Notes: a model not told the origin generated them from the sequence alone. Shown: positions 6,958 to 16,714, numbered from the stretch's first letter. The stretch is 64,000 nt of DNA from an uncultured Campylobacter sp. (GCA_946221035.1 CAMIME010000001.1:1-64000); one strand, 5' to 3'. A program made the numbers and translations.

Positions 6958-8763
6958 GTGCTGCGTACACACCTTGCGGGGAACTTGAACAAGGACCTCG
7001 ACGGCCAAACCGTCACTCTTACCGGCTGGGTTGCGCGCAGGCGCGACCACGGCGGCGTGATCTTCATTGATCTACGTGACCGCAGCGGTTTGGCGCAGGT
7101 CGTCTTCCGTGAATCGGAGGTCGCGGAGGCTGCTCACGATCTGCGCAGTGAATACGTGATCAAGGTGACCGGTGTTGTGGAGCCGCGCCCGGAGGGGTCA
7201 GCGAACCCGAACCTTGCCTCGGGTGAGATCGAGGTCAACGTCACCGACCTCGAAGTGCTGAACAAGGCGGCGGCACTGCCGTTCCAGATCGAGGACGCTT
7301 CCTCTAACGAGGTGGGGGAGGAAGCGCGCCTGAAGTACCGCTACCTCGATCTTCGCCGTGACCGCCAGGCTCAGGCGATGCGGCTGCGTGCGAAAGCCAA
7401 CCAGGCAGCGCGCCGTGTGCTTGATTCGCATGACTTTGTGGAGATTGAAACCCCGACGCTGACCCGCTCCACCCCGGAGGGTGCGCGCGATTTCCTGGTT
7501 CCGGCGCGTTTGAAGCCGGGCTCGTGGTATGCGCTGCCTCAGTCGCCGCAGCTGTTCAAGCAGCTGCTCATGGTCGCCGGCATGGAGCGCTACTACCAAA
7601 TTGCGCGTTGCTACCGTGACGAGGATTTCCGCGCGGACCGTCAGCCGGAATTCACCCAGCTCGACGTTGAGGCGAGCTTCGTTGACCAGGATGACATCAT
7701 CGAGCTCGCCGAGGAGATCCTGGTGGAGCTGTGGAAGCTCATCGGCTACGACATCCCGACTCCGATCGCGCGGATGACCTACCAGGAGGCGATGGAGAAG
7801 TACGGCTCCGACAAGCCGGATCTGCGCTTTGATATTCCTCTGGTGGAATGCACCGAGTTCTTCAAAGACACCACTTTCCGGGTATTTAAGGCGGAGTACG
7901 TCGGCGCTGTCGTGATGGAGGGTGGGGCGTCCCAGCCGCGCCGCCAGCTGGACGCCTGGCAGGAATGGGCGAAGCAGCGCGGTGCGAAGGGCTTGGCCTA
8001 CATCCTTGTGCAGGAAGACGGTGAGCTCACCGGCCCGGTGGCGAAGAACATCACTGATGAGGAGAAAGCAGGCATCGCCGCCCACGTTGGCGCGAAGCCG
8101 GGCGACTGCATTTTCTTCGCTGCTGGTGAAACCAAGGCGTCGCGCGCGCTGCTCGGGGCTGCCCGCGGGGAAATCGCCCGCAAGCTGGATCTGATCAAGG
8201 AAGGCGACTGGGCCTTCACCTGGGTCGTCGATGCGCCGTTGTTCGAGCCGGCAGCGGATGCGACGGCCTCCGGCGACGTCGCGCTCGGCCACTCGAAGTG
8301 GACGGCGGTGCACCACGCCTTCACCTCACCGAAGCCGGATTACCTGGACAACTTCGAAGAGAACCCGGGTGAGGCACTGGCGTACGCCTACGACATCGTG
8401 TGCAACGGCAACGAGATCGGCGGCGGATCGATCCGTATCCATCAGGCTGACGTGCAAAAGCGTGTCTTCGAGGTCATGGGTATCACCGATGAAGAAGCCA
8501 ACGAGAAGTTCGGCTTCCTGCTGGACGCGTTCAAGTTCGGCGCTCCGCCCCATGGCGGCATCGCATTCGGCTGGGACCGCATCGTCAGCCTGCTGGGCGG
8601 GTTCGACTCCATCCGCGACGTGATCGCCTTCCCGAAGTCCGGCGGCGGGGTGGATCCGCTGACGGACGCGCCCGCGCCGATTCCCGCGGAGCAGCGCATG
8701 GAGACCGGGGTCGACTTCAAGCCGAAGAAATCTGAGACGCCAGGCGCTGCTGGCGAGGCCTAG
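6958..8763 (+). CDS. aspS: Aspartyl-tRNA synthetase
   Basis: 601 residues from GTG 6958. The start is set by LRTHLAGNLNKDLDGQTVTLTGWVARRRDHGG, the conserved beginning of actinobacterial AspRS; upstream ATG and GTG codons would add a non-conserved extension. Domains are an N-terminal OB-fold anticodon-binding domain (1-110), the class II catalytic core with FVEIETPTLTRSTPEGARDFLVP, motif 2 in RCYRDEDFRADRQPEFTQLD, the inserted GAD domain (about 290-420), and C-terminal motif 3 in FGWDRIV. Length is that of the long bacterial type. Whether it is the non-discriminating form depends on gatCAB elsewhere in the genome. Confidence 0.97.
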   Translation: MLRTHLAGNLNKDLDGQTVTLTGWVARRRDHGGVIFIDLRDRSGLAQVVFRESEVAEAAHDLRSEYVIKVTGVVEPRPEGSANPNLASGEIEVNVTDLEVLNKAAALPFQIEDASSNEVGEEARLKYRYLDLRRDRQAQAMRLRAKANQAARRVLDSHDFVEIETPTLTRSTPEGARDFLVPARLKPGSWYALPQSPQLFKQLLMVAGMERYYQIARCYRDEDFRADRQPEFTQLDVEASFVDQDDIIELAEEILVELWKLIGYDIPTPIARMTYQEAMEKYGSDKPDLRFDIPLVECTEFFKDTTFRVFKAEYVGAVVMEGGASQPRRQLDAWQEWAKQRGAKGLAYILVQEDGELTGPVAKNITDEEKAGIAAHVGAKPGDCIFFAAGETKASRALLGAARGEIARKLDLIKEGDWAFTWVVDAPLFEPAADATASGDVALGHSKWTAVHHAFTSPKPDYLDNFEENPGEALAYAYDIVCNGNEIGGGSIRIHQADVQKRVFEVMGITDEEANEKFGFLLDAFKFGAPPHGGIAFGWDRIVSLLGGFDSIRDVIAFPKSGGGVDPLTDAPAPIPAEQRMETGVDFKPKKSETPGAAGEA

Positions 8764-8777
8764 GGTCGGGTGGGTCG

Positions 8778-10040
8778 ATGGACCAACAGGACGAGATCAT
8801 TGCGGTCGCCGCGGATATTCTCACCCGGCGCTACGGCGGAACACAGAAGCTGAGCGCCGCCGAGCGTCTCGGCGGTTCCGGATCGGCCCACGTCTACCGA
8901 GTGAAGGTGGCCTCCAACCCGTTCTTCCCGCAGAGGACTGTCGTGGTGAAGCACGCACCGGCGACCGGAAGCACCCTCGATGACGCGGCATTTCTGCGTG
9001 AGGTGGTGGCCTACCAGTTCACGACGTCGCTCAGCGCAGCGGTTCGCCCGGGGCCGACGCTTCTGGGCTACGACACGGAACAGCGTCTGATCATCCTGTC
9101 GGATTCCGGCGACGGCGAGACGCTCGCAGACGCGCTGCAGCGCGCTGACGCGGCCGAGCACGTTGCCATTCTGCGCAATCTCGGTACCGCTTTGGGGAAG
9201 ATGCATGCGGGCACTGCGGACGAGGAAGACGCGTTCAACGTCTTGTTCCACCGCATGACCCGCTCGCGGGCACACTCGGCAGACATCCAGCAGTTGCGCG
9301 ATCGACTCTTGGTCCACCGCATCCGTCTCGGCGTGGAATTGCTGAAACGCAGCGGCATCGAGGTGCCGGACGAGGTCGCTCTGACGGCATCGAACCTGCA
9401 AAACAGACTGCTAACCGGCGGGATGCGCGCGTTCACCCCGTTCGATCTCTCCCCGGACAATGTCATTTACAGCGACGGCCACCACCATTTCCTGGATTAC
9501 GAGTGGGCCGGCTTCCGCGATGTGTCATTCGATGTGGCGTTCGTCGTGGCCCGCTTCCCCATGTACCTGTCGGCCCAGCCATTCAATGCGCAGGCCACCG
9601 AGGCGTTCATTGAAGCGTGGGTTGCTGAGGTCGCGCAGACTTGGCCGGGGGTGCGAAATGCCGACACCCTCAAGGCGCGGATCACCGCCGCGATGATCGG
9701 GTGGGCGTTGAGCAGCATCACCATGATGGACCCCCAGCCGGTAGCGGAGGTCCTCGACAACGACGCCGCGATGGCGGCCGAGTTCGAGGCCGCGGGGTTG
9801 AAAGACCCTGAAAACGCCCTCGAAATTGGCCTCGAGACTGGCCCCGAAACCGACTCGTGGGAGACCGGGGACATTCTGCGCCAGCGCTCAGAGGCTCAGT
9901 TCACCGAGGACGAACTGCTCGTCCGACGGGATTTGCGCGAGACCTTCGAGGCGCTCGCGGGCTTCGCCGGTACTGGACAGGATCAGGCATACCGGACCGT
10001 CGAAGCGTTCGCGCAGACGATGGCGGAACGCCTTCGCTAG
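8778..10040 (+). CDS. APH/choline-kinase fold phosphotransferase, substrate unknown
   Basis: 420 residues. A protein-kinase-like N-lobe contains GGSGSAHVYRVKV (Gly loop) and VVVKHAP (lysine). The catalytic loop is FDLSPDNVIYSDGHHHFLDYEW, where Asp in DLSPDN and Asp in LDYEW fit the general base and metal ligand of the aminoglycoside phosphotransferase superfamily. The C-terminal 140 residues are helical and not recognised. There is no resistance context: it sits 14 bp after aspS and 11 bp before rarA on the same strand, a housekeeping neighbourhood. A small-molecule kinase is more likely than antibiotic resistance, but the substrate cannot be read from sequence. Confidence 0.75.
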   Translation: MDQQDEIIAVAADILTRRYGGTQKLSAAERLGGSGSAHVYRVKVASNPFFPQRTVVVKHAPATGSTLDDAAFLREVVAYQFTTSLSAAVRPGPTLLGYDTEQRLIILSDSGDGETLADALQRADAAEHVAILRNLGTALGKMHAGTADEEDAFNVLFHRMTRSRAHSADIQQLRDRLLVHRIRLGVELLKRSGIEVPDEVALTASNLQNRLLTGGMRAFTPFDLSPDNVIYSDGHHHFLDYEWAGFRDVSFDVAFVVARFPMYLSAQPFNAQATEAFIEAWVAEVAQTWPGVRNADTLKARITAAMIGWALSSITMMDPQPVAEVLDNDAAMAAEFEAAGLKDPENALEIGLETGPETDSWETGDILRQRSEAQFTEDELLVRRDLRETFEALAGFAGTGQDQAYRTVEAFAQTMAERLR

Positions 10041-10051
10041 CGGGGGACACG

Positions 10052-11419
10052 ATGGAGCAGGAGGGCCTGTTCGGCAACGCCGAGCCCAGGACGCCGACCG
10101 GCACCACCGGCGCTGGCAACCGCGGCACCAGCTTCTTCGAGGCGGGGTCGAGCGCACCGCTAGCCGCTCGAATGCGCCCCCGCACGCTCGACGAGGTCGC
10201 CGGGCAAGAACACGTGCTGGGCGAGGGAAAGCCGCTTCGCAGGCTTATCGACGGCTCCGGTGCCGCATCCGTCATCCTCTACGGCCCACCGGGGACCGGC
10301 AAAACGACCATCGCTTCCCTCATTGCGAAAACCATGGGCCAAAACTTTGTGGCGCTGTCAGCGTTGTCCTCGGGCGTGAAAGAGGTCCGTGGAGTTATCG
10401 ACGAGGCGCGCCGGGACCTCGTACGGGGAGAAAAGACGGTTCTCTTTATCGACGAGGTTCACAGGTTTTCGAAGACGCAACAAGATGCGTTGCTCGCGGC
10501 CGTCGAAAATCGCACTGTGCTTCTGGTTGCTGCCACGACTGAGAACCCGAGCTTCAGCGTGGTCGCGCCGCTGTTGTCGCGCTCGCTGCTGTTGAAGCTC
10601 GAATCACTGGGACCGGCTGATTTGGAGGCTGTGATCGACCGGGCGGTGTCAGACGAGCGTGGGCTGGCGGGTCAGGTGGAGTTGGACACGGCTGCCCGGG
10701 ATCAACTCGTCGCGCTCGCCGGGGGTGATGCGCGTCGCGCGCTGACGTACCTTGAGGCGGCGGCGGAGGCAGTGGCCGCAGGCGAAACAATCACGGTGGA
10801 GGTGGTGCGCGACAACGTGAACCGAGCTGTCGTGCGCTACGACCGGGATGGGGACCAGCACTACGACGTCGTCAGCGCGTTTATCAAGTCGATTCGTGGT
10901 TCGGACGTGGATGCGGCGTTGCACTACCTGGCGCGGATGATTGAGGCGGGGGAGGACCCTCGGTTCATTGCTCGACGCCTGGTTATCCACGCTTCCGAGG
11001 ACATCGGCATGGCCGATCCAACGGCACTACAGACGGCGACCGCGGCGGCGCAGGCCGTGCAATTCATCGGGATGCCGGAGGCCCGGTTGAGCCTTGCGCA
11101 GGCCACCATTCACCTCGCAACCGCGCCGAAGTCCGCAGCGGTGTACAAAGCGATCGGGCGAGCGCAGGCCGATATCCAGCAGGGCCACGTTCCCCCGGTG
11201 CCCGCGCATTTGCGCGACGGGCACTACGAGGGCGCGAAGGCCATGGGTCATGCGGTGGGGTATAAGTACCCCCACGACGACCCGTCCGGTGTGGTGGAGC
11301 AGCAGTACATCCCCGACGGGTTGGAGGAGGCCGTCTACTACGAGCCCACCGATCACGGGGCGGAGCGACGCATCAGTGAGTACCTGGGGCGTCTACGCCG
11401 GCGCGTGCGGGGCCGGTAA
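10052..11419 (+). CDS. rarA: Replication-associated recombination AAA+ ATPase RarA (MgsA)
   Basis: 455 residues from ATG 10052, chosen because it follows the kinase stop and gives MEQEGLFGNAEPR; the longer frame upstream lies inside the kinase gene. Walker A is GPPGTGKTT at 78-86 and Walker B LFIDEVHRF at about 132-140, followed by sensor 1 TTENPSF. The C-terminal half has the MgsA-family clamp and tetramerisation region with DVDAALHYLARMIEAGEDP and YKYPHDDPSGVVEQQYIPDGL. RarA acts at stalled replication forks. In actinobacteria it often sits next to alaS, as here. Confidence 0.94.
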   Translation: MEQEGLFGNAEPRTPTGTTGAGNRGTSFFEAGSSAPLAARMRPRTLDEVAGQEHVLGEGKPLRRLIDGSGAASVILYGPPGTGKTTIASLIAKTMGQNFVALSALSSGVKEVRGVIDEARRDLVRGEKTVLFIDEVHRFSKTQQDALLAAVENRTVLLVAATTENPSFSVVAPLLSRSLLLKLESLGPADLEAVIDRAVSDERGLAGQVELDTAARDQLVALAGGDARRALTYLEAAAEAVAAGETITVEVVRDNVNRAVVRYDRDGDQHYDVVSAFIKSIRGSDVDAALHYLARMIEAGEDPRFIARRLVIHASEDIGMADPTALQTATAAAQAVQFIGMPEARLSLAQATIHLATAPKSAAVYKAIGRAQADIQQGHVPPVPAHLRDGHYEGAKAMGHAVGYKYPHDDPSGVVEQQYIPDGLEEAVYYEPTDHGAERRISEYLGRLRRRVRGR

Positions 11420-11422
11420 GGT
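11417..11422 (+). promoter_or_regulatory. Candidate -10 (TAAGGT) for alaS
   Basis: The rarA stop TAA is the first half of the hexamer. Transcription from about 11429 would leave a 45-nt leader with the Shine-Dalgarno GAAAGGA at 11460-11466. Confidence 0.35.
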
Positions 11423-11474
11423 AATCCCGGACAAAAACCCGTGACTGCCACGCTGCTACGAAAGGACACCCAGA

Positions 11475-14144
11475 GTGCAAACTCATGAGATCAGAGAGCG
11501 GTTTACCAACCATTTCGTTGCTAGCGGGCACACCGCGGTGCCGAGCGCGTCGCTGATCCTGGACGACCCGACCCTGTTATTTGTCAACGCCGGCATGGTG
11601 CCGTTCAAGCCGTACTTCCTGGGGGATCAAACCCCGGACTTTGCCAACGGCACGGCGACGTCGATTCAGAAGTGCGTGCGCACCCTGGATATTGAGGAAG
11701 TCGGCATCACGACCCGCCACAACACTTTCTTCCAGATGGCGGGCAACTTCTCCTTCGGCCAGTACTTCAAGGAAGGCGCGATCACCCACGCCTGGAAGCT
11801 CCTCACGTCCCCGGTTGAAGAAGGCGGGTACGCACTTGACCCGGAGCGGCTGTGGGTGACCGTGTACTTGGACGATGACGAGGCCGCGGCGATTTGGCGC
11901 GACGTGATCGGGGTGCCCGAGGAACGCATCCAGCGAATGGGCATGGAGGATAACTTCTGGTCCATGGGCATTCCCGGCCCGTGCGGTCCGTGTTCTGAGA
12001 TCTACTACGACCGCGGCCCGGAGTACGGCCTCGAGGGTGGCCCGATTGCGGACGACAACCGCTACCTGGAAATTTGGAACCTCGTCTTCATGGAATCCAT
12101 CCGCGGCCAGGGCGATAAGAAGGGCAACTTCGAGATCATCGGGGATTTGCCCCAGAAGAACATTGATACGGGCATGGGCATTGAGCGCGTCGCCTGCATT
12201 CTCCAGGGCGTGGACAATGTTTACGAAACGGACCTCCTGCGCCCGGTGATCGACGCCGCCGTGGAGCTGACCGGCACGAAGTACGACGCCGGCAACAAAG
12301 ACGACGACGTGCGCTTCCGCGTGATCGCGGACCACGCGCGCACCAGCATGATGATCATCCTCGACGGTGTCACCCCATCGAACGAGGGCCGCGGCTACAT
12401 TCTGCGCCGCCTGCTGCGCCGCATCATCCGCTCCGCACGCCTCCTGGGCGCGACCGGCCCGGTGATGGAAACGTTCATGAACACCATCATGGACACCATG
12501 ACCCCGTCCTTCCCCGAAATCGCGGACAACCGCGAGCGCATTCTGCGCGTGGCTGTGGCCGAGGAAAAGGCGTTTTCCAAGACGCTGGAATCGGGCACCA
12601 CGCGTTTCGACGAAGCCGCGTCAGCCGCTCAGGCATCCGGCGCACGCGTCCTGCCCGGCGAGCAGGCGTTTGAGCTGCACGACACGTACGGGTTCCCGAT
12701 CGACCTCACGCTGGAAATGGCGCGTGAGGCGGGGCTCGACGTGGACATGGACGCCTTCAACACGGCCATGCAGGAGCAGCGCGACCGCGCGAAGGCCGAC
12801 AACAAGGCCAAGAAGATGGGCAACCGCGACGACTCGCTTTACCGCGAGTGGGTGGATGCTCACCCCACGGAGTTTGTGGGCTATGACCAGCTGGTGCACG
12901 AGGGCAACGTCATCGGCCTGGTTAAGGGGGGCGAAAAGGTAAACGACGCGCAACAGGGCGATGAGGTTGAGGTCATCCTGGACGTCACGCCGATGTACGC
13001 GGAAGCCGGTGGCCAGATGGCGGACCGGGGGCGGCTCATCATGGGCGAGACCATTCTTAACGTCCACGACGTCCAGAAGATCGGCAAAAAGCTTTGGGTG
13101 CACAAGGCGACGGTGCAAAACGGCGGCATCGATCTGGGTTCGACTGTCACGGCTGAGGTGGATGGGGCGTGGCGCCACGGTGCGCGTCAGGCGCACACCG
13201 CGACCCACCTCATCCACGCCGCACTTCGCCAGGTGCTCGGCCCCACGGCGGTGCAGGCGGGTTCCATGAACAAGCCCGGTTACTTGCGTTTCGACTTCAA
13301 CTACACCGAGCCGCTGTCCCAGGCGCAGCTGGATGAAATCTCCACCATCACCAACCAGGCCGTGGATGCGGACTTTGCCGTGAACACCATTGAAACGTCG
13401 CTAGAGAAGGCGAAGGCAATGGGGGCCATGGCGCTGTTCGGGGAGAACTACGGCGACGAGGTGCGCGTGGTGGAAATCGGCGGTCCGTTCTCCATCGAGC
13501 TGTGCGGTGGCACCCACGTGGGCCACTCCTCCCAGATCGGCCCGGTCGCGGTGCTCGGGGAATCCTCCGTGGGATCCGGCGCCCGCCGCATCGAGGCGTA
13601 CTCCGGCATGGATTCCTTCAAGTACCTGTCCAAGGAAGCTGCGTTGGCATCCGGTTTGGCCACGGAGCTGAAAACCCCGACGGAGGACCTGCCCGAGCGC
13701 ATCGCGCAGCTCACCGAGCGCCTCCGTGCGGCCGAGAAGGAGATTGAGAACCTGCACCGGCAGCAGCTGTTGAGCAACACTGCCGACCTGGCCGCACAGG
13801 CCGAAACCCACGGCAAGTTCAAGGTGGTTGCGGTGCAACTGCCCGAGGGCATCAACACCGGCGACGTTCGCACGGTGGCGAACGATGTTCGCGGCAAGCT
13901 GCAAACGGAGGCCGCGGTGGTCGTGCTCACCTCCACCACTGCGGGCAAGGTGGCACTGGCCGTCGCGGCAACGCCGTCGGCAGTGGAAGCGGGAGTGAAA
14001 GCTGGCGACGTGGTCAAGCTCATGGGCCAGTACATCGATGGCAAGGGCGGTGGTAAGCCGGATCTCGCGCAAGGCTCCGGTGCGAACCCCGCCGGCGTCC
14101 CGCAGGCGCTCGCAGCGGTTGTCCAGGAATTGGCCTCGAAGTAA
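11475..14144 (+). CDS. alaS: Alanyl-tRNA synthetase
   Basis: 889 residues from GTG 11475, 8 bp after GAAAGGA. The class II catalytic core opens with EIRERFTNHFVASGHTAVPSASLI and includes MAGNFSFGQYFKEGAI. The editing domain carries the zinc-binding pairs HTATHLIHAALRQVLG (HxxxH) and CGGTHVGHSSQIG (CxxxH type), so mischarged Ser/Gly-tRNA-Ala clearance should be intact. The C-terminal C-Ala domain ends KGGGKPDLAQGSG, the conserved Gly-rich tail. Full length for the family. It opens a run with ruvX, mltG and aroE. Confidence 0.97.
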   Translation: MQTHEIRERFTNHFVASGHTAVPSASLILDDPTLLFVNAGMVPFKPYFLGDQTPDFANGTATSIQKCVRTLDIEEVGITTRHNTFFQMAGNFSFGQYFKEGAITHAWKLLTSPVEEGGYALDPERLWVTVYLDDDEAAAIWRDVIGVPEERIQRMGMEDNFWSMGIPGPCGPCSEIYYDRGPEYGLEGGPIADDNRYLEIWNLVFMESIRGQGDKKGNFEIIGDLPQKNIDTGMGIERVACILQGVDNVYETDLLRPVIDAAVELTGTKYDAGNKDDDVRFRVIADHARTSMMIILDGVTPSNEGRGYILRRLLRRIIRSARLLGATGPVMETFMNTIMDTMTPSFPEIADNRERILRVAVAEEKAFSKTLESGTTRFDEAASAAQASGARVLPGEQAFELHDTYGFPIDLTLEMAREAGLDVDMDAFNTAMQEQRDRAKADNKAKKMGNRDDSLYREWVDAHPTEFVGYDQLVHEGNVIGLVKGGEKVNDAQQGDEVEVILDVTPMYAEAGGQMADRGRLIMGETILNVHDVQKIGKKLWVHKATVQNGGIDLGSTVTAEVDGAWRHGARQAHTATHLIHAALRQVLGPTAVQAGSMNKPGYLRFDFNYTEPLSQAQLDEISTITNQAVDADFAVNTIETSLEKAKAMGAMALFGENYGDEVRVVEIGGPFSIELCGGTHVGHSSQIGPVAVLGESSVGSGARRIEAYSGMDSFKYLSKEAALASGLATELKTPTEDLPERIAQLTERLRAAEKEIENLHRQQLLSNTADLAAQAETHGKFKVVAVQLPEGINTGDVRTVANDVRGKLQTEAAVVVLTSTTAGKVALAVAATPSAVEAGVKAGDVVKLMGQYIDGKGGGKPDLAQGSGANPAGVPQALAAVVQELASK

Positions 14145-14161
14145 AGACTCGCCGGGATAAT

Positions 14162-14195
14162 CTCAACCTTTTGTTCAGGAAACCGATAGGTTGAG
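14162..14195 (+). other. Inverted repeat between alaS and ruvX
   Basis: CTCAACCT (14162-14169) and AGGTTGAG (14188-14195) are perfect 8-bp arms separated by 18 nt. A -10-like TAATCT (14158-14163) overlaps the first arm. No T-run follows, so it is either a weak terminator of alaS or a structure or operator near a ruvX promoter. Confidence 0.4.
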
Positions 14196-14230
14196 TGCAG
14201 CCCGCTGAAATGCCTGTGAGGAGTGAGTGG

Positions 14231-14722
14231 ATGAAGGTGCACCCGGACACCCCCGGTGTTGATGACCCCGGACCCGGGCGCCGCATCGGGCTCGACGTGG
14301 GCACTGTCCGCATCGGTGTCGCCTCCTCCGACCGGGACGCAATGTTGGCTACTCCTGTGGAGACGGTCGCGCGGGTGACTGGCTTCAAAGATCGGGACGG
14401 GGCGGACATCGAGCGGCTCCTCACCATCATGGACGAATACGAAGCCGTCGAAGTGGTGGTGGGTCTGCCGCGTGATCTTCAGGGCAACGGCTCGGCGAGC
14501 GTGAAGCACGCTAAAGAGATCGCTTTCCGCATCCGGCGCCGAAGTGGCGTGCCTGTGCGGATGGCTGACGAGCGCTTAAGCACGGTCGCGGCGACACACG
14601 CGCTGAGGTCGTCGGGTGTGAGTGAAAAAGCGGGGCGGGCTGTCATCGATCAGGCTGCCGCGGTAGAGATTTTGCAATCGTGGCTGGACGGCCGCAATAA
14701 CTACCTCAAGGAGAATGCATAG
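14231..14722 (+). CDS. ruvX: Holliday junction resolvase-like protein RuvX (YqgF)
   Basis: 163 residues from ATG 14231, chosen because GAGGAG lies 7 bp upstream; an earlier in-frame ATG at 14195 has no site. RNase H-like fold: strand 1 with the metal Asp in RRIGLDVGTVRIGVASSD, VVVGLPRDLQG, ADERLSTVAA and the terminal IDQAAAVEILQSWLDG with a second acidic ligand. Members process 16S rRNA precursors in E. coli and are also described as junction resolvases. The stop overlaps the mltG GTG by one base, so the two are translationally coupled. Confidence 0.93.
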   Translation: MKVHPDTPGVDDPGPGRRIGLDVGTVRIGVASSDRDAMLATPVETVARVTGFKDRDGADIERLLTIMDEYEAVEVVVGLPRDLQGNGSASVKHAKEIAFRIRRRSGVPVRMADERLSTVAATHALRSSGVSEKAGRAVIDQAAAVEILQSWLDGRNNYLKENA

Positions 14723-15882
14723 TGTCTTCCAGAGCAACACGAGACGCGTCGATGCGGCGCACGCTGAGCACCTCGGTGCTCGTGGCGTCAATCCTGCTCA
14801 TCATCGGCCTCATCGCCTGGATCGCGGTGGCGAAGAATGGATCCTCAGTGCGCGATTTTGAAGGCACTGGCAACGGCCAGGAAGAAGTTGTGGAGATCAA
14901 GGAGGGCTCAAACCTCTCCGCTCTCGGCCCGGAACTGGAAGAGCGCGGCATCGTCGGTTCCGACGGTGCCTTCCAAACGGCGGCCGCAAACAACCCCGAG
15001 GCGGATAAGATCCAGCCCGGTTTCTACCGTTTGCAAGGCGAGATGAGCGCCGAGGCTGCAGTGGCGGCGCTTCTGGATCCAGCCCAGCGCATCACCCCGC
15101 TCAAGGTGTACGGCGGGGCGACGCTGATGGACATCAACGTGTTGGGCGGCCAGCAGCGCCTTGGCATTTTGTCCATGATCCAGCAGGTCACCTGTGGGGA
15201 GAAGCCCACGAAGGACTGCGTGAACGTGGAGCAGCTCAATAACGTCGCTGCGAATGCGGACCCGGCCTCGCTCGGTGTGCCCGAATGGGCGCGTGAGACC
15301 GTGGCGGCTCGCGCCGGAGACGCAAAGCGCCTCGAGGGCCTGATCGCGCCTGGCGACTACATCATTGACCCGCACGCGAGTGCAGAGGAGATCCTCACCG
15401 ACCTCGTCACCCGCTCCGCGAAGGAGTACGATTCCACCGACATTGTCAACCGCGCCAAGGCAATCGGCTTGACCCCGTACGAGCTGCTCACTGCCGCCTC
15501 CCTGGTGGAGCGCGAGGCTCCTGCGGGTGAGTTCGATAAGGTCGCCCGTGTCATCCTCAACCGCCTCGAGGCGCCGATGCGCCTCGAGTTCGACTCCACG
15601 GTGAACTACGGACTGCCTTCTGTGGAGGTGGCGACGACCGATGCGGATCGCCAGCGTGTGACGCCGTGGAACACTTACGCCATGGACGGTTTGCCGCAGA
15701 CGCCGATTTCCTCCCCGTCACATGAAGCGATCGAGGCGATGGAGAACCCGGCCGAAGGCAATTGGCTCTTCTTCGTCACCGTGGACAAGGACGGCACGAC
15801 GGTGTTCAACGACACCTTCGAGCAGCACCTCAACGACACGCAGCGCGCCGTGAACTCGGGCGTGCTCGATTCGCAGCGTTAG
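14722..15882 (+). CDS. mltG: Endolytic murein transglycosylase MltG (YceG-like)
   Basis: 386 residues from GTG 14722 with AAGGAG at 14708-14713. A basic head and one transmembrane helix (about 16-36, LSTSVLVASILLIIGLIAWIAV) precede a LysM-like region and the YceG domain. The catalytic Glu is in LLTAASLVEREAPAGEFDKVARVILNRL, and the conserved DSTVNYGL and NTYAMDGLPQTPISSPS segments follow. The enzyme cuts nascent glycan strands and sets their length. The alaS-ruvX-mltG-aroE order is conserved in actinobacteria. Confidence 0.94.
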   Translation: MSSRATRDASMRRTLSTSVLVASILLIIGLIAWIAVAKNGSSVRDFEGTGNGQEEVVEIKEGSNLSALGPELEERGIVGSDGAFQTAAANNPEADKIQPGFYRLQGEMSAEAAVAALLDPAQRITPLKVYGGATLMDINVLGGQQRLGILSMIQQVTCGEKPTKDCVNVEQLNNVAANADPASLGVPEWARETVAARAGDAKRLEGLIAPGDYIIDPHASAEEILTDLVTRSAKEYDSTDIVNRAKAIGLTPYELLTAASLVEREAPAGEFDKVARVILNRLEAPMRLEFDSTVNYGLPSVEVATTDADRQRVTPWNTYAMDGLPQTPISSPSHEAIEAMENPAEGNWLFFVTVDKDGTTVFNDTFEQHLNDTQRAVNSGVLDSQR

Positions 15883-15886
15883 GCCA

Positions 15887-16708
15887 ATGGGTGAGGTGAC
15901 GCGGCGCGCGGCCGTCCTCGGCTCGCCGATCGACCATTCGCTTTCACCGGTGCTCCACACCGCGGGCTATGAAGCCGCGGGCCTTGAGGGCTGGGAGTAC
16001 ACGCGGATCCGCTGCGAGGCCGATGACCTCCCGCGCATCGTCGGCGGCGCGGACGCGACGTTTCGCGGTTTCTCCGTCACCATGCCGTGCAAGTTCGCCG
16101 CCCTCGACTTCGCGGACGAAGTCACTCCGCGCGCGAGAGAAGTCGGTTCCGCCAACACGCTCACGCGTATCGACGACCTCCGGTGGCGCGCCGACAACAC
16201 CGACACCGAAGGCGCATTGGTGGCCCTGCGCGAACTCCTCGGGCTTGCGCGGGTTACCGAACCGCAACGGGCGGTAATGGTCGGTGCCGGAGGTTCGGCC
16301 CGTGCGGTGTTTTGGGCGCTGCGCGAGCTTGGCATCCGGGAGATTACGGTAGTGAACCGGTCGGACCGCTCCGACGAATACGCCGAGCTCGCATCGGGTA
16401 TTGCCATGCAGTTTCTCGGATTCGATACCGACCCCGAGATTATCAAGGCGGCGGCGATGGATGCCGACGTTGTGGCGTCCACCGTGCCCCCACAGGTGCC
16501 TGGCGTGCTCGCCAGCTGCCTCGGTCACGCGCCGCTGTTCGATGCGATCTATGACCCGTGGCCGACTCCGCTTGCCACCCACGCCGCCTCGAACGGGTAC
16601 CCCACAGTCGGCGGTCTGGCAATGTTGGCTGGCCAGGCCTACTCGCAGTTCGAGCAGTTCACAGGCGTGCAGGCGCCACGTGAGGCGATGCGAGCGGCCC
16701 TGCGTTAA
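15887..16708 (+). CDS. aroE: Shikimate dehydrogenase
   Basis: 273 residues from ATG 15887, 5 bp after mltG. Reduces 3-dehydroshikimate to shikimate with NADPH. The substrate pocket has LGSPIDHSLSPVLHTAGYEA, the catalytic Lys is in VTMPCKFAALDF (cysteine before Lys), and NTDTEGAL holds the catalytic Asp. The nucleotide fold has GAGGSARAVFWALRELG. The end has GLAMLAGQAYSQFEQFTG, the normal C-terminal motif. This is the first shikimate gene; aroC-K-B-Q follow after a short unrelated gene. Confidence 0.94.
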   Translation: MGEVTRRAAVLGSPIDHSLSPVLHTAGYEAAGLEGWEYTRIRCEADDLPRIVGGADATFRGFSVTMPCKFAALDFADEVTPRAREVGSANTLTRIDDLRWRADNTDTEGALVALRELLGLARVTEPQRAVMVGAGGSARAVFWALRELGIREITVVNRSDRSDEYAELASGIAMQFLGFDTDPEIIKAAAMDADVVASTVPPQVPGVLASCLGHAPLFDAIYDPWPTPLATHAASNGYPTVGGLAMLAGQAYSQFEQFTGVQAPREAMRAALR

Positions 16709-16714
16709 CTGCGG

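Noticed and set aside
8778..10040. Aminoglycoside resistance gene
   Set aside because: The kinase fold is shared by many non-resistance enzymes and the context is core metabolism with no mobile element.
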